Notes under the pieces: model-generated | Database searches by the model: none | Told to the model about the DNA's origin: nothing | Seen by the model: only the letters and a program-made list of their open reading frames with translations | Part shown: positions 40,241-48,767 of the stretch, one piece after another | Layout: each line of letters begins with the position of its first letter | Position numbering within the stretch: position 1 is the stretch's first letter | Made by a program: the position numbers and the translations under genes | NCBI RefSeq assembly: GCF_003675875.1 | Contig: NZ_RCDI01000007.1 | Span: 89,261 to 153,260, forward strand | From: Halostella limicola | GTDB lineage: Archaea > Halobacteriota > Halobacteria > Halobacteriales > Natronoarchaeaceae | Direction of reading: 5' to 3' | Length of the DNA stretch: 64,000 bases

Positions 40241-40399
40241 TCACTCGTCCTCGGACTCCGCGGCGCCTTCCTCGCTTTCCTCCTCGTCCTCGGGCTTCTC
40301 TTCGTCCGCCCGTTCGCGTTGCTCCCGCATGTCGCGTTCGCGCTGTCGCTGTTCCTCGTCGCGGCCTTGCTTGTCTCGTCCCTCTTTCGTGTCTCCCAT
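40241..40399 (-). CDS. Small highly charged protein (52 aa)
   Basis: A 52-residue protein starting MGDTKEGRDKQGRDEEQRQR and continuing with Glu/Asp-rich sequence to the end; no hydrophobic core, one long charged helix at most. Similar short 'MGDTK.GRDKQ' proteins occur in other haloarchaea as I recall, which supports coding. The function is unknown. It lies between the aldo/keto reductase and the broken capA gene, all on the minus strand. Confidence 0.6.
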   Translation of the reverse strand: MGDTKEGRDKQGRDEEQRQRERDMREQRERADEEKPEDEEESEEGAAESEDE

Positions 40400-40461
40400 A
40401 GGGACCGATCCGCGCCGAGCGGCTTAACCGTCGGGTGCGGCCCCGCTGCGTCGGTCAGCCC

Positions 40462-41466
40462 TCACCCGCTGAGGTCGGTCACTAGCGCGTCGTCGGACCG
40501 GTCGAACGTGGTCCTGAACGGTTCCGAGAGGGCGCGCATCCGGTTGCGGCTCCACTCGGCGGCCTCGTCACCGGCCCAGTTCACCTCGCAGTCGTCGATC
40601 TCCGTCGGGTGGAGGCGGAGTTCGACGGTCTCGCCGCTCTCCGGGTCGATCCGCACCTCGAACGCGAAGCTCCGGTCGTTCCGCAGGTCGTCGTCGACCG
40701 CGTAATCGTCGACGAAGTCGCCCGCGTCGTAGATGATCGGCGCGCCGTCGTACACCTCGACCCCCTGGAAGACGTGCGCGCTGTGGCCGTGGACGACGTC
40801 GACGCCGCGGTCGACCAGCCAGCGACCGAACTCACGGAACGGCTCGGGCGGCTCTTCGACCATGTTCGGACCCCAGTGCAGCGACGCGACGGTCAGGTCC
40901 GGTTCCGCGCCCGCCGCCCGCGAGAGCGCTTCGTCGACGAGGTCTCGGGTCCGGTCGTCGTCGATGTCGGTCTCGATCCGCGCGGTTCCCGGACTCTCCT
41001 CGCCGGCCGCGTACTCCGGCGTGTTGTCGGTGAACGCCACGACGGCGACGGTCAGGTCGCCGATCGAGACGACGGCCGGGTCGAGTGCCTCGTCGAGCGT
41101 CTCTCCCGCACCCGAGCGAGCGATCCCCCCATCGTCCAGCGCGTCTAGCGTGTCGCGCAGCGCCACCTCCTCGAAGTCGAGGACGTGGTTGTTGGCCAGG
41201 CAGGCGTAGTCGACGCCCGCGGCGTCGAGCGCGGGGACGGCCCACTCGGGACTCGCCCGGAAGTGGAAGGGTCGCCGCGTTCGCGTCCACTGCTCGCCGC
41301 GGTCGGACAGGCAACACTCCAGGTTGACGAACAGCCCGTCGACCGACTGGAGGTAGTAGAGCGTGTCGCCTCACACCGACGCGGCGTCGCGCCGCCGCTG
41401 TCGCGCGTCGACGTTCCGCCCGAGCATCACGTCGCCGGTCAGACCGAGTCGGAGCGGGTACGTCAT
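40462..41466 (-). pseudogene. CapA/PgsA-family (polyglutamate/capsule synthesis) protein, interrupted by an in-frame TGA
   Basis: The frame from ATG 41466 begins MTYPLRLGLTGDVMLGRNVD, the metallophosphatase-like start of CapA proteins, but codon 32 is TGA (41373-41371). The same frame then continues without shift: GDTLYYLQSVDGLFVNLECC, ACLANNHVLDFEEVALRDTL, VVHGHSAHVFQGVEVYDGAP to a normal end at 40462. Relatives have a Trp (TGG) just before GDxL, so a single G-to-A change explains the stop. A shortened product could start within the ORF beginning at 41166 but would lack GDVMLGR and NLE. Either a recent pseudogene or a sequencing error. Confidence 0.8.
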
Positions 41467-41800
41467 GTGGTAGCGTACGTCTCCCCGAGATAAAACGGAT
41501 CGCCCGCCCGACGCCGCCGCGGCGCGCGCTGGGACAACCACGTGCGACGTCGGATCCATCATCTGACCGTTCCGGAGTGGGCTCTCGAGGGTCGAACGTG
41601 TCGCGATCGGATACTGTATCGGCGAATCGAAATAAAGGACTCAGAATCGGTTCTGAAGTTTTAAAACAGATCTGAAGCGGTTGTGAAACGTCATCCTATC
41701 CGCGTCATACAGTGAAATCGATCGAAATTGAGCCAACGCTCAGCCCCTTATATGATGGTGTAGTGTCTATGGTGGAGTACACTCACCGAGGTGTCATACA
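41467..41800. other. Intergenic region, AT-richer than its surroundings
   Basis: 334 bases with no supported gene. It holds upstream sequence of the broken capA gene and the promoter of the small membrane protein at 41801. TTTTAAAAC at 41659-41667 and a CCCCTTATATGATGG stretch at 41743-41757 (about 45-60 bases before ATG 41801) are TATA candidates. Confidence 0.5.
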
Positions 41801-42070
41801 ATGTCCGCCCCCTCCGCTCACAACGACAACATCTCCCCCGACAGCGACGCCGGGTCCACCCTCCTGTCGGCGATCGAACGGCTCGACGAACACACCCTCA
41901 CGACGCCGCTGCAGATGGCGGCGTTCTGGACGGCGATCGCGCTGCCGTTTTTCCACCTGCGCCTGCTGCTCGGCGGTCTCTCGAGCTCCGCCGAGACGAC
42001 CACGTTCCTCTGGCTGCTCGCGCTGAACCTGGTCGCGCTCGTCATCGGCCACTCCTACAACGCGGAGTAA
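41801..42070 (+). CDS. Small membrane protein (89 aa)
   Basis: An 89-residue protein: a polar Ser/Asp-rich start (about 1-20), an amphipathic segment with DEHTLTTPLQMAAFW, and two hydrophobic helices (about 41-58 and 66-84). Not recognised beyond a haloarchaeal hypothetical membrane protein. It is monocistronic, between the broken capA and the glutaredoxin-like gene (convergent). Confidence 0.65.
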   Translation: MSAPSAHNDNISPDSDAGSTLLSAIERLDEHTLTTPLQMAAFWTAIALPFFHLRLLLGGLSSSAETTTFLWLLALNLVALVIGHSYNAE

Positions 42071-42143
42071 CCCGTAGTCTCTCCACGCGGCGCGTACCGT
42101 TCCCTCCACTCGGTCGCGACGCGTCCTTCGCTCCGCGGCGCGG

Positions 42144-42395
42144 TCAGGCCGACCGTATCGCTTCTCGGAGTTCGTCCCGGTCGACCCGGTACTTGAACTT
42201 CGGTGTGCCCTCCACCAGCACGTACGGCACGCGCTCGCCGTAGGAGTCGCGGAGTTCCGGATCCTCGTCCACGTCGACCAGTTCGATGTCGACCGTCCGG
42301 TCGACCGCGTCGCTCACAGTCCGGATCGTCGACAGCGCCTCCTCGCAGAGGTGGCAGTTCTCGCGCGTGTACACCGTTACCGTCGTCGACTCCAT
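42144..42395 (-). CDS. Glutaredoxin-like thioredoxin-fold protein
   Basis: An 83-residue thioredoxin-fold protein with the redox motif CHLC at about 14-17 (TVYTRENCHLCEEAL) and a cis-Pro region RVPYVLVEG at about 55-63. It probably reduces disulfides or mixed thiols in the cytoplasm; the electron donor is unknown in haloarchaea, which use gamma-glutamylcysteine. ATG 42395 was chosen because the 42-residue upstream extension is outside the fold. Confidence 0.85.
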   Translation of the reverse strand: MESTTVTVYTRENCHLCEEALSTIRTVSDAVDRTVDIELVDVDEDPELRDSYGERVPYVLVEGTPKFKYRVDRDELREAIRSA

Positions 42396-42567
42396 GCGAC
42401 GGCCGTAGGGACGCTTCGGCCTTACCGTCGTCGCCGAACGAGCGCCGTGGCCGGTGAGCGCCTCGCCGAGGGAGATGACGATATCCATCCTGTTGGGCGC
42501 CCTCCGTGATTCATTCAGCATTTATTAGAAACAATTAAGTATAATTTTGTAGAACAGTGTGGGTGGG

Positions 42568-42828
42568 ATGATAACCGAAGTGGGGGCGATCGGCCACGCG
42601 CTGCTGTTCGGTGTCGCCGGGGGGATCCTTCGGATCAACTACGGCATGCCGACCGCGTTTTGCATCGGCTTCGCGACCGTCTGCGTCCTGTTCGGACTGC
42701 TCCTTGCGATCACTGGGTACGCGGTCGGGATCGGGACGTTATCGGAAGCGCTCGCGTACTCGGCGATGGTGTTTCTCACGCTCGTCGCCGGTATCGGGTT
42801 CCTACAGGATCGGTCGATGCCGGCCTGA
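42568..42828 (+). CDS. Small membrane protein (86 aa)
   Basis: An 86-residue protein with three hydrophobic segments (about 8-26, 29-50, 60-80), no recognised family. ATG 42568 was preferred over GTG 42559 because the AT-rich TTAAGTATAATTTTG at 42536-42550 lies at TATA distance from ATG 42568, fitting a leaderless transcript. The function is unknown. Confidence 0.65.
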   Translation: MITEVGAIGHALLFGVAGGILRINYGMPTAFCIGFATVCVLFGLLLAITGYAVGIGTLSEALAYSAMVFLTLVAGIGFLQDRSMPA

Positions 42829-42887
42829 GGGATCAGGCGGCCCGCGGCTCGCTAGATTGATAGGTACCGAGCGTAACCACAGTGAGC

Positions 42888-43439
42888 ATGAAGACTCTCG
42901 AAGTGACCGACGAGCAGTACGAGCGGATCGATGCGCTCCGCGAAGCGCTGGCCGAGGACGTGACGTACGGCCACGTCCGCCCGCGGGACGCGGTGCAGTA
43001 CCTCCTCGACACGCACGACGGCGAGGGCTCGGATGTCGAGGTCGACGCGTCGACCGCGGCCGACAAGACCGCGTCGGGACCGGATGACGGAGAGACCGAA
43101 GTCGGGGACGCACACGAGCCTGACGAGCCGGCGGACGGGGCAGACGAGGACGATACGGACGAGGACGCTCTGACAGCAGACGATGCGGAGCCCGCCGATG
43201 CGAACGACGCCGACGACCGTGACGAAGCGAGCGGAACCCCGACGCCGACGCCCACGCCCGGGGGCGGGAGCGGCGACGACAAGATGTCGGCGATGATGAA
43301 CCTGCTCGACACGCACGACGACAAGTGGGAGCGCGCCGACTCCCAAGAGACGCGCTACGTCGTCGACCTGCCGGACGGCGGCACCGAGGAGGTCCAGACG
43401 AAAGACGACGTGAAGGCGATCCTGTTCAAGAACTACTGA
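42888..43439 (+). CDS. Acidic protein with ribbon-helix-helix-like N-terminus
   Basis: A 183-residue protein. Residues 1-42 (MKTLEVTDEQYERIDALREA, then VRPRDAVQYLLD) look like a strand plus two helices of the RHH/antitoxin type. A long Asp/Glu/Ala linker with a TPTPTPTPGGG stretch (about 115-127) joins it to a conserved C-terminal piece with YVVDLPDGGTEEVQTKDDVK. It is coupled to the next gene by TGATG. It may bind DNA or a partner protein; no toxin-like gene follows. Confidence 0.65.
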   Translation: MKTLEVTDEQYERIDALREALAEDVTYGHVRPRDAVQYLLDTHDGEGSDVEVDASTAADKTASGPDDGETEVGDAHEPDEPADGADEDDTDEDALTADDAEPADANDADDRDEASGTPTPTPTPGGGSGDDKMSAMMNLLDTHDDKWERADSQETRYVVDLPDGGTEEVQTKDDVKAILFKNY

Positions 43440-43810
43440 TGGGGCTGCTCGCGCGAATCGTCGGTGCCGTTCGGTCGCTGTTCGGCGGATCCGGAACCAC
43501 CGACCCGGAGGCTGCGGCGTCCGAGTCTGCGGACCCGGCGGAGCAGGCGTCCGATCCGGAATCGTCGTCTGCGGTCGAGACGCCTGAGGGCGACGCGGAA
43601 TCCCCCGTTCGTCGGTGTCCCGTCTGCGGGACAGACGTCGAACCGGACGGCGAGGCGTGTCCACTCTGCGGGTCCACTGACCTCACACCAGCCGACGGCG
43701 AGACCGACGACGGCGATCCGGCGGCGTCGTCCGGCCCGGAGGCGGTCGCGACGGACGGCGAGGAGACCGACGCCGCAGCCGACCGACTTCGGGAGCTCCG
43801 AGACGAGTAG
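43439..43810 (+). CDS. Zinc-ribbon protein with hydrophobic N-terminus
   Basis: A 123-residue protein beginning with an amphipathic helix MGLLARIVGAVRSLFGGSG, then an acidic stretch, then a zinc ribbon CPVCGTDVEPDGEACPLCGS at about 57-76 (two CPxCG knuckles), and an acidic tail. The start overlaps the stop of the preceding gene. Possibly a membrane-touching adaptor; no function known. Confidence 0.65.
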   Translation: MGLLARIVGAVRSLFGGSGTTDPEAAASESADPAEQASDPESSSAVETPEGDAESPVRRCPVCGTDVEPDGEACPLCGSTDLTPADGETDDGDPAASSGPEAVATDGEETDAAADRLRELRDE

Positions 43811-43882
43811 CTCGACGCACATACCGTCGGCACGACTTTGCCACTAGTTACCATTTTTGCAGTGGGGACCGCAGTACGATCT

Positions 43883-44398
43883 ATGGACCCCAGATCCTAC
43901 GAGTTCGAGGGGACGGAACCGGAGATTCACGAGGACGCGCAGGTCAGTCGCGAGGCGACGCTCGTCGGGGACGTGCAGGTCGGTGCGGACGCGAGCGTCT
44001 GGCCGGGAGTCGTCCTGCGCGGGGACGTCGCCCCCGTCCGCATCGGACGGGAGTCCCACATCGGGGACACCGCCGTGCTCCACGCGTCGACCGTAGGTGA
44101 GCGCGTCATGGTCGGGCACGGCGCGGTGCTGAACGACGCTGTGGTCGACGATGGCGGGTTGATCGGGTTCAACGCGACCGTCAACTCCGACGTCTCGGTC
44201 GGCAAGCGCTGCATCGTGGCCTCCGGGACGACCGTCCCGGAGGGGTACGACATCCCGGCCGAGTCGTTCGTCCGCGGCGTCCCGGCGACGGTGACGCCGC
44301 TGTCCGAGACGACGATCGACCCCGCAGAGATATTCGAGGCGCACTCCTCGGGGGCTTACACGGACCTCGCGACGCGTCACTCGGACCTGTTCGAGTGA
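43883..44398 (+). CDS. Gamma carbonic anhydrase-family protein
   Basis: A 171-residue left-handed beta-helix protein of hexapeptide repeats (VSREATLVGDVQVGADASVW at about 20-39 onward) and a C-terminal helix ending ATRHSDLFE. Of the three Zn-binding His of gamma-CAs, two are clear: VLHAS and MVGHGAVL. The third, normally in VLHG, is Asn here (AVLND). Together with the PaaY/CaiE-like ending this suggests a related enzyme or a non-CA role. ATG 43883 was chosen because the upstream 15 residues are outside the fold. Confidence 0.85.
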   Translation: MDPRSYEFEGTEPEIHEDAQVSREATLVGDVQVGADASVWPGVVLRGDVAPVRIGRESHIGDTAVLHASTVGERVMVGHGAVLNDAVVDDGGLIGFNATVNSDVSVGKRCIVASGTTVPEGYDIPAESFVRGVPATVTPLSETTIDPAEIFEAHSSGAYTDLATRHSDLFE

Positions 44399-44441
44399 TC
44401 GAGTCGGCGGCCGGGAGACCGGGGTCTGACGGGCCGACCCC

Positions 44442-44846
44442 TCAGTCGAGGCCTTCGAACTCGGCGATGGAGGCCCGGACGCGGTCCGAGATGGGGCGGG
44501 TCTCGCCAGTCCCCCGGTCGACCGTCACCTGAACGGTCTGCGCCGTTGCGGCGACTTCCTCGCCCGCGCGGATCTCGTACTCCATCGGCAGACTCGACTC
44601 CCCGATCCGCGGCACCCGCAGCGCGACGGTCACGTCGTCCTTCGCCGTGATCGGCCGTCGATAGTCGATCTCCAGATGGGCCAGCACCGAGTCGATGTCC
44701 GTGAGCGGAACGTCGAGCACGTCCTCGAAGTAACTCGTCCGCGCCACTTCCAGGTACGTGGCGTAGACGGCATTGTTCACGTGACCCATGAAGTCGATGT
44801 CGCGAACGCGGACGTTCACGTCCGTCGCGTAGGAGAACTCGTCCAT
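44442..44846 (-). CDS. Hot-dog-fold acyl-CoA thioesterase
   Basis: A 134-residue enzyme of the 4-hydroxybenzoyl-CoA thioesterase type. It has VRVRDIDFMGHVNNAVYATY at about 12-31, where the Asp and the FMGHVNN loop form the active site, then a DYRRPITAKDDVTVAL strand. It would hydrolyse an acyl-CoA thioester. Its stop lies 43 bases from the gamma-CA-like stop (convergent). Confidence 0.88.
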   Translation of the reverse strand: MDEFSYATDVNVRVRDIDFMGHVNNAVYATYLEVARTSYFEDVLDVPLTDIDSVLAHLEIDYRRPITAKDDVTVALRVPRIGESSLPMEYEIRAGEEVAATAQTVQVTVDRGTGETRPISDRVRASIAEFEGLD

Positions 44847-44936
44847 CGCTCCGGGGTTGCTCCCCGGCGTAGTTCCGTCTGTCGAAACTCCCGACGCCCC
44901 AAACGGGATGGGGGTTCCTCGCCGTTTACCGCGCGG

Positions 44937-45131
44937 TCACCCGCTCCACTCGCCGCCGATGTCGCTGGTGACGCGGTCCCGCCACAGGTCGAAACTCGTC
45001 TCGCACGCGTCGCTCGTCTCCAGATGGTCGATAAAGCCCGCGCCGGGGTCGGACAGTTCCCCGTCGCAGAACGGACAGGTGTTCGGGTCGCTCCAGGTGG
45101 GGTCGGTCGGGACGTGCTGGCTCCGGGACAT
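44937..45131 (-). CDS. Small zinc-finger protein (64 aa), DUF7501-like
   Basis: A 64-residue protein with CPFCDGEL (about 19-26) and a later HLETSDACETSFDLW, giving a C-x2-C...H-x5-C zinc-binding pattern. Related haloarchaeal microproteins are known as DUF7501 as I recall. The function is unknown; probably protein or nucleic-acid binding. It lies upstream of the thioesterase on the same strand, 90 bases apart. Confidence 0.75.
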   Translation of the reverse strand: MSRSQHVPTDPTWSDPNTCPFCDGELSDPGAGFIDHLETSDACETSFDLWRDRVTSDIGGEWSG

Positions 45132-45394
45132 GGCGTGTTTTAGATCGCGGCAAAATCGGACATAAAGGTTGGTCTAATACGTATCATTCGAATCAAGTGG
45201 GATAATATGGCATACCGATATCTGCATCTCACACACGATCAGGTATTGTGTGAAAAGGAGACATCCGTGGAGTGCTGTCGGCCAACCGTTTCGAAGTGAA
45301 AATACCGGTGTCGGTCACCGTCGGTTTCGACGCCGCGTGGCGGCGTCGCGCGCGGACCGAAAACACCTACTCGGGGGCGTCCCAAGCCGGCGAT

Positions 45395-45979
45395 ATGTCC
45401 ACCGCCAGTGCCAGACAGCGAGCGAAGGAGCGGCCGCTCGCCGCGACGGCGCTTCTCTCCGCAGTCGGCTACGTCTTCGTCATCGGCTCGTTCGCCGGCG
45501 TCGTTCCCTACCCCGACATCGGTCGGGAAACGGTCGACCTTCTCTCGCACGCCATCGCCGTCGTCAACACGTTCGCGACGCTCTCGCTCGCCGCGGGGTG
45601 GTACTGGATCCGGCAGGGCGAGGTACGCAAGCACCGCGCGGCGATGATCACCGCGTTCGTCCTCATTCTGCTGTTTCTGGCGCTATACCTCCCGAAGGTC
45701 GGCGGGGGCGGCGAGAAGCACTTCGTCGGCCCGGAGATGGTGCGGTACGCGTACCTGATCATGTTGGCGATCCATATCGTCCTCTCGGTCGTCGCCGTGC
45801 CGGTCGTCCTGTACGCCGTCGTGCTCGGCCTCACCCACACCGTGGCCGAACTCCGGAACACCGCCCACGCCCGAGTCGGCCAGATCGCGGCGGCGACGTG
45901 GATCCTCAGCCTCACGCTCGGGGTCGTCACGTACGTGATGCTCAACCACCTCTATGCTGCCGAGTTCGTCCCGTCGTAA
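45395..45979 (+). CDS. DUF420 membrane protein
   Basis: A 194-residue protein with five hydrophobic segments (about 17-38, 48-70, 82-99, 115-141, 157-180) and the family hallmarks LLSHAIAVVNTFATLSLAAG, RKHRAAMITAF and VRYAYLIMLAIHIVLS. DUF420/CtaM-like proteins serve in assembly of haem-copper oxidases; the His residues in the helices fit haem or copper handling. ATG 45395 was chosen because the upstream extension from 45272 is not membrane-type. No oxidase genes lie nearby. Confidence 0.88.
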   Translation: MSTASARQRAKERPLAATALLSAVGYVFVIGSFAGVVPYPDIGRETVDLLSHAIAVVNTFATLSLAAGWYWIRQGEVRKHRAAMITAFVLILLFLALYLPKVGGGGEKHFVGPEMVRYAYLIMLAIHIVLSVVAVPVVLYAVVLGLTHTVAELRNTAHARVGQIAAATWILSLTLGVVTYVMLNHLYAAEFVPS

Positions 45980-46044
45980 CGGGTGTGTGCGACTGCGGCA
46001 CGTCCGCGGTAGCGGTTTAGTGACGCCGAACCAGTGAGCACACG

Positions 46045-46269
46045 ATGAACCAGTCCACCGACGCCGTCGCTGACCTCGCACCGAGCGCCAAACTGGTCTA
46101 CAAGGTCCTCGAACACCACGGGCAGCTGACCCAGAAGCAGATCGCGGAGGAGTCGCTCCTACCCGCGCGGACGGTCCGACACGCGCTCTCCGAACTGGAA
46201 GACGTCGATGCCGTCGACGAGCGGATCCACTTCGCCGACGCCCGGCAGCGTCTGTACGAACTGAACTGA
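46045..46269 (+). CDS. Small winged-helix DNA-binding protein (74 aa)
   Basis: A 74-residue MarR-like winged helix: HHGQLTQKQIAEESLLPART and VRHALSELEDVDAVDER, ending with a short wing LYELN. It is a typical haloarchaeal single-domain regulator. It lies 65 bases after the DUF420 gene on the same strand. Confidence 0.8.
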   Translation: MNQSTDAVADLAPSAKLVYKVLEHHGQLTQKQIAEESLLPARTVRHALSELEDVDAVDERIHFADARQRLYELN

Positions 46270-46282
46270 CCGTCCCGCTTTT

Positions 46283-46708
46283 CTACCCAAGCGCCTTCAC
46301 GTCGACTTCGTGCGTCCCTGACGGCGTTTCGAGTTCGACGCCGTCGGCGATCGACGACCGCACCGCCGCACGCCACTCCTCGACGGCCTCGACGTGACGC
46401 TCGCGGTGTCGTTCGGCCGTGTACTCGACGTCCTCGGCCGATCGGAGTTCGTCCTCCGTCTCACCCGGTTCGGGGTACGGCGGCGCGTCCTCGACGAGCG
46501 ATTCCGGGTCGACGTGGACCGGCTCTCCCTCTCCCATGAACTCTCCCGTGTCGACTTCGTGGAGTCGCGCCCGCATGCGCCCACTGAACGGCGGAGTCAC
46601 GCGCAGCACCGTCTCCTGCGGACTCCGCAGCGACGCCTCCAGCGCGGTCACCACGTCGTCGCGAGTGACGGCGATGGAGCGTATCGTCGTCGGGTCGTCC
46701 GCCGTCAT
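46283..46708 (-). CDS. Conserved haloarchaeal hypothetical protein (141 aa)
   Basis: A 141-residue soluble protein starting MTADDPTTIRSIAVTRDDVV, with a central VLRVTPPFSGRMRARLHEV strand pair and a conserved YTAERHRERHVEAVEEWRAA helix at about 100-119. It belongs to a widespread haloarchaeal family of unknown function (I recall it as DUF8009). ATG 46708 was chosen; the 30 residues from 46798 are not conserved-looking. It is convergent with the winged-helix gene. Confidence 0.7.
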   Translation of the reverse strand: MTADDPTTIRSIAVTRDDVVTALEASLRSPQETVLRVTPPFSGRMRARLHEVDTGEFMGEGEPVHVDPESLVEDAPPYPEPGETEDELRSAEDVEYTAERHRERHVEAVEEWRAAVRSSIADGVELETPSGTHEVDVKALG

Positions 46709-46829
46709 GCCTCCTCGTGCGCACGCGACGACAATGATACTCACGGTGGACCTCTTCCGGACGGTCGGGACCGGGCGGACGGTCAAGGCGGTCTGCACTA
46801 CTCAGAGAGCCCACCCACTCCGGATATTC

Positions 46830-47507
46830 TACAATGTTCACACATTGTACAGAGCTTTGAACGCCCAGCGTTCTTTGCCGTCTACGACCCGGATAGCGAA
46901 ATCGATGATTCTGGCGCTGGACTGCCGTTTACGCGCTCGAACTTTCGGACCGGGTGGCCCAGTCGTTGCCAGCGGTCCGGCTGGGCTCGTAGCGTTCGTC
47001 GGCGCACCGATCAGGAGTTCGTCCCCGACGACGGTCGATCTTTCCGCCTCGGTGTTCGCGGCGTGTAGAATGTTCAGGGGGCGAAGAAGTCACACACTCT
47101 TCGGGAACTGTAACCAGTTTACACCGTTCACACACTGAAGCGGTTCTGGAACCTCTGAACATTCTACAAATTTTATTATGTTTAGATATTCTGGAGATTC
47201 CAGAATCCTCAGACAGCTAGGAGAGTACACGATCTCTGCGAATTGCGATCTACTGAGCGTGTTTGCCAGTCGGTAGAAATTTCACAATGTGTACAATGTC
47301 TTCCCTACACCGAAGAGGGCGATATGCGTCCAAGCCAAGCGGCTGTGCGCGATCGAGCGAGATAGCTATCTCTGCACATTTCACAATGTGTGGAAACTCC
47401 ATAACTCTTCAACATTCTCGATACTTTGAAATGCCTTCACGGAGAGAGTAGGCAGTAGACGGACGAAGTGTCTGCACATTCTGGACATTCCGCAATGCCC
47501 GGAATGT
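46830..47507. promoter_or_regulatory. Centromere/operator-like region with many ACATT/AATGT palindromes upstream of parA
   Basis: This gene-free stretch contains TACAATGT-N4-ACATTGTA (46830-46849), GTAGAATGTTCAG at 47065-47077 with its exact reverse complement at 47155-47167, ATTCTGG-N5-CCAGAAT (47188-47206), two ACAATGT words in tandem (47284-47299), CACAATGTGTGG at 47382-47393 and ACATTCCG-N7-CGGAATGT (47485-47507). The last sits 28-50 bases before the ParA start and could be an autoregulatory operator. Such arrays are typical of plasmid partition sites (parS). Confidence 0.7.
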
Positions 47508-47534
47508 GTGGACGCTCTCCGGGGAAGGGACACC

Positions 47535-48359
47535 ATGGTAGACACGAACGCCGTAAGCGTCGCCCTGCAGAAAGGCGGCGTGGGCAAGACGACGATAGCG
47601 ATCAACCTGGCGGAACGGCTCGCGAACCGCGGTCACGAGGTGCTGCTGGTCGACCTCGACCAGCAGGGCAACGCCACGGAGGGCGTGGGACTGGCCGACG
47701 CCTACGAGGCGGACACGCATCTCGGCCACGTGTTCGACGACGACGACCCGACGACGCTGGGCGACATCGTGCTAGCGGCCGAGGAGTTCGACGTGGTACC
47801 GGCGAACGCGGACCTTGACGAGGTCGAGAACACGATACGGAGCAACACCTTCGGCGCGCTGTGGGTACGCAACGAAGTCGTCGAACCCGCCGTCGAGGGC
47901 GGCTACGACTTCGTCGTGGTCGACTCGCCGCCGGACATGGGGCCACTCTCGGACGCGTCGCTGATCGCCACGCAGAACGTCATCGTACCGATGCGGATGA
48001 GCGAGCAGAGCGCGAGCGGGTTCGAGCGGATGTACACCCAGCAGATCGGCCCGATCCGCAAGGAGATGGACCTGGACGTGCTGGCGGTCGTGCCGAACGT
48101 CCTCGAGGGCGACAACGAGGAGAAACGCATCATCGCCGACCTGGAGGAGTCCCAGTTCGGCGACCTCCTCCCCGAGTTCGCGCGCTCGGACCACTTCGAG
48201 GACCCGTCGTCGCCGGGGCCGGGGATCCGCAAGCGGGTGGCGCTAAAACGGGCCTGGCGCGACGGCCAGACGCTGGCGTCGTACGACCCCGAAAGCGACA
48301 TGCTGGACCGCCTCGACGAACTCGCCGCGATGGTCGAGGAGGGGGCGACCGATGCCTGA
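47535..48359 (+). CDS. ParA-type partition ATPase
   Basis: A 274-residue Walker-type ATPase for DNA segregation. The deviant Walker A is QKGGVGKTT at 12-20, with Lys13 as signature lysine and Lys18 at the P-loop; VLLVDLDQQGNATEG is the A' motif and FVVVDSPPDMGPLSD the Walker B. There is no N-terminal DNA-binding domain, as in small ParA (Soj/type Ib) proteins. ATG 47535 was preferred over 47508 because the palindrome operator would otherwise overlap the coding region. It overlaps the next gene by eight bases. It may belong to an integrated plasmid. Confidence 0.9.
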   Translation: MVDTNAVSVALQKGGVGKTTIAINLAERLANRGHEVLLVDLDQQGNATEGVGLADAYEADTHLGHVFDDDDPTTLGDIVLAAEEFDVVPANADLDEVENTIRSNTFGALWVRNEVVEPAVEGGYDFVVVDSPPDMGPLSDASLIATQNVIVPMRMSEQSASGFERMYTQQIGPIRKEMDLDVLAVVPNVLEGDNEEKRIIADLEESQFGDLLPEFARSDHFEDPSSPGPGIRKRVALKRAWRDGQTLASYDPESDMLDRLDELAAMVEEGATDA

Positions 48360-48744
48360 CGAGAACCGCTTCGCCGGCATCGGCGACGCCGTCGAAGAGG
48401 AACCGGAGAACGACGACGCGGCGATCGCCGAGGAACCATCGGCCGAGACGGGTGAGGAGACGGTCGCTGACGCCGGAGCGAACGACGGAGAAGACGATAC
48501 CGGCGGCAACGCGGCTGGTCCCGCGGCGTTCGCCTTCGACGACACGGTCCAGAAATCGGTGTACGTCCGGCCGGAGACGTTCGAGGAACTGGAGGACGCC
48601 GAAGCGCTCGTCAACGCGCAGTTGCGGACGGAACACGACCTCAAGGACCTGACCCGACGGGAGTTCTTCGACGCCGTGTTCCGGGAGGCCGCCGAGGACA
48701 CCGACCGCCTCGTCGAGCGCATCCGGAAAATGCGCGAGAAGTAG
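48352..48744 (+). CDS. Partner of ParA, probable ParB-like DNA-binding protein
   Basis: A 130-residue protein. The first ~55 residues are acidic and disordered-looking. The C-terminal part (about 60-130) has VQKSVYVRPETFEELEDAEA and LTRREFFDAVFREAAED, a strand followed by helices that could form a ribbon-helix-helix dimer. The eight-base overlap with parA and the array of palindromes upstream make it the likely centromere-binding protein. I recall similar halophile proteins only as domains of unknown function. Confidence 0.7.
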   Translation: MPDENRFAGIGDAVEEEPENDDAAIAEEPSAETGEETVADAGANDGEDDTGGNAAGPAAFAFDDTVQKSVYVRPETFEELEDAEALVNAQLRTEHDLKDLTRREFFDAVFREAAEDTDRLVERIRKMREK

Positions 48745-48767
48745 GCGGATCGGCGGGCAGCGCCCCG

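Noticed and set aside
41371..41373. TGA in capA as selenocysteine or programmed readthrough
   Set aside because: The expected residue is Trp, not Cys; haloarchaea are not known to use selenocysteine, and no recoding structure is evident.
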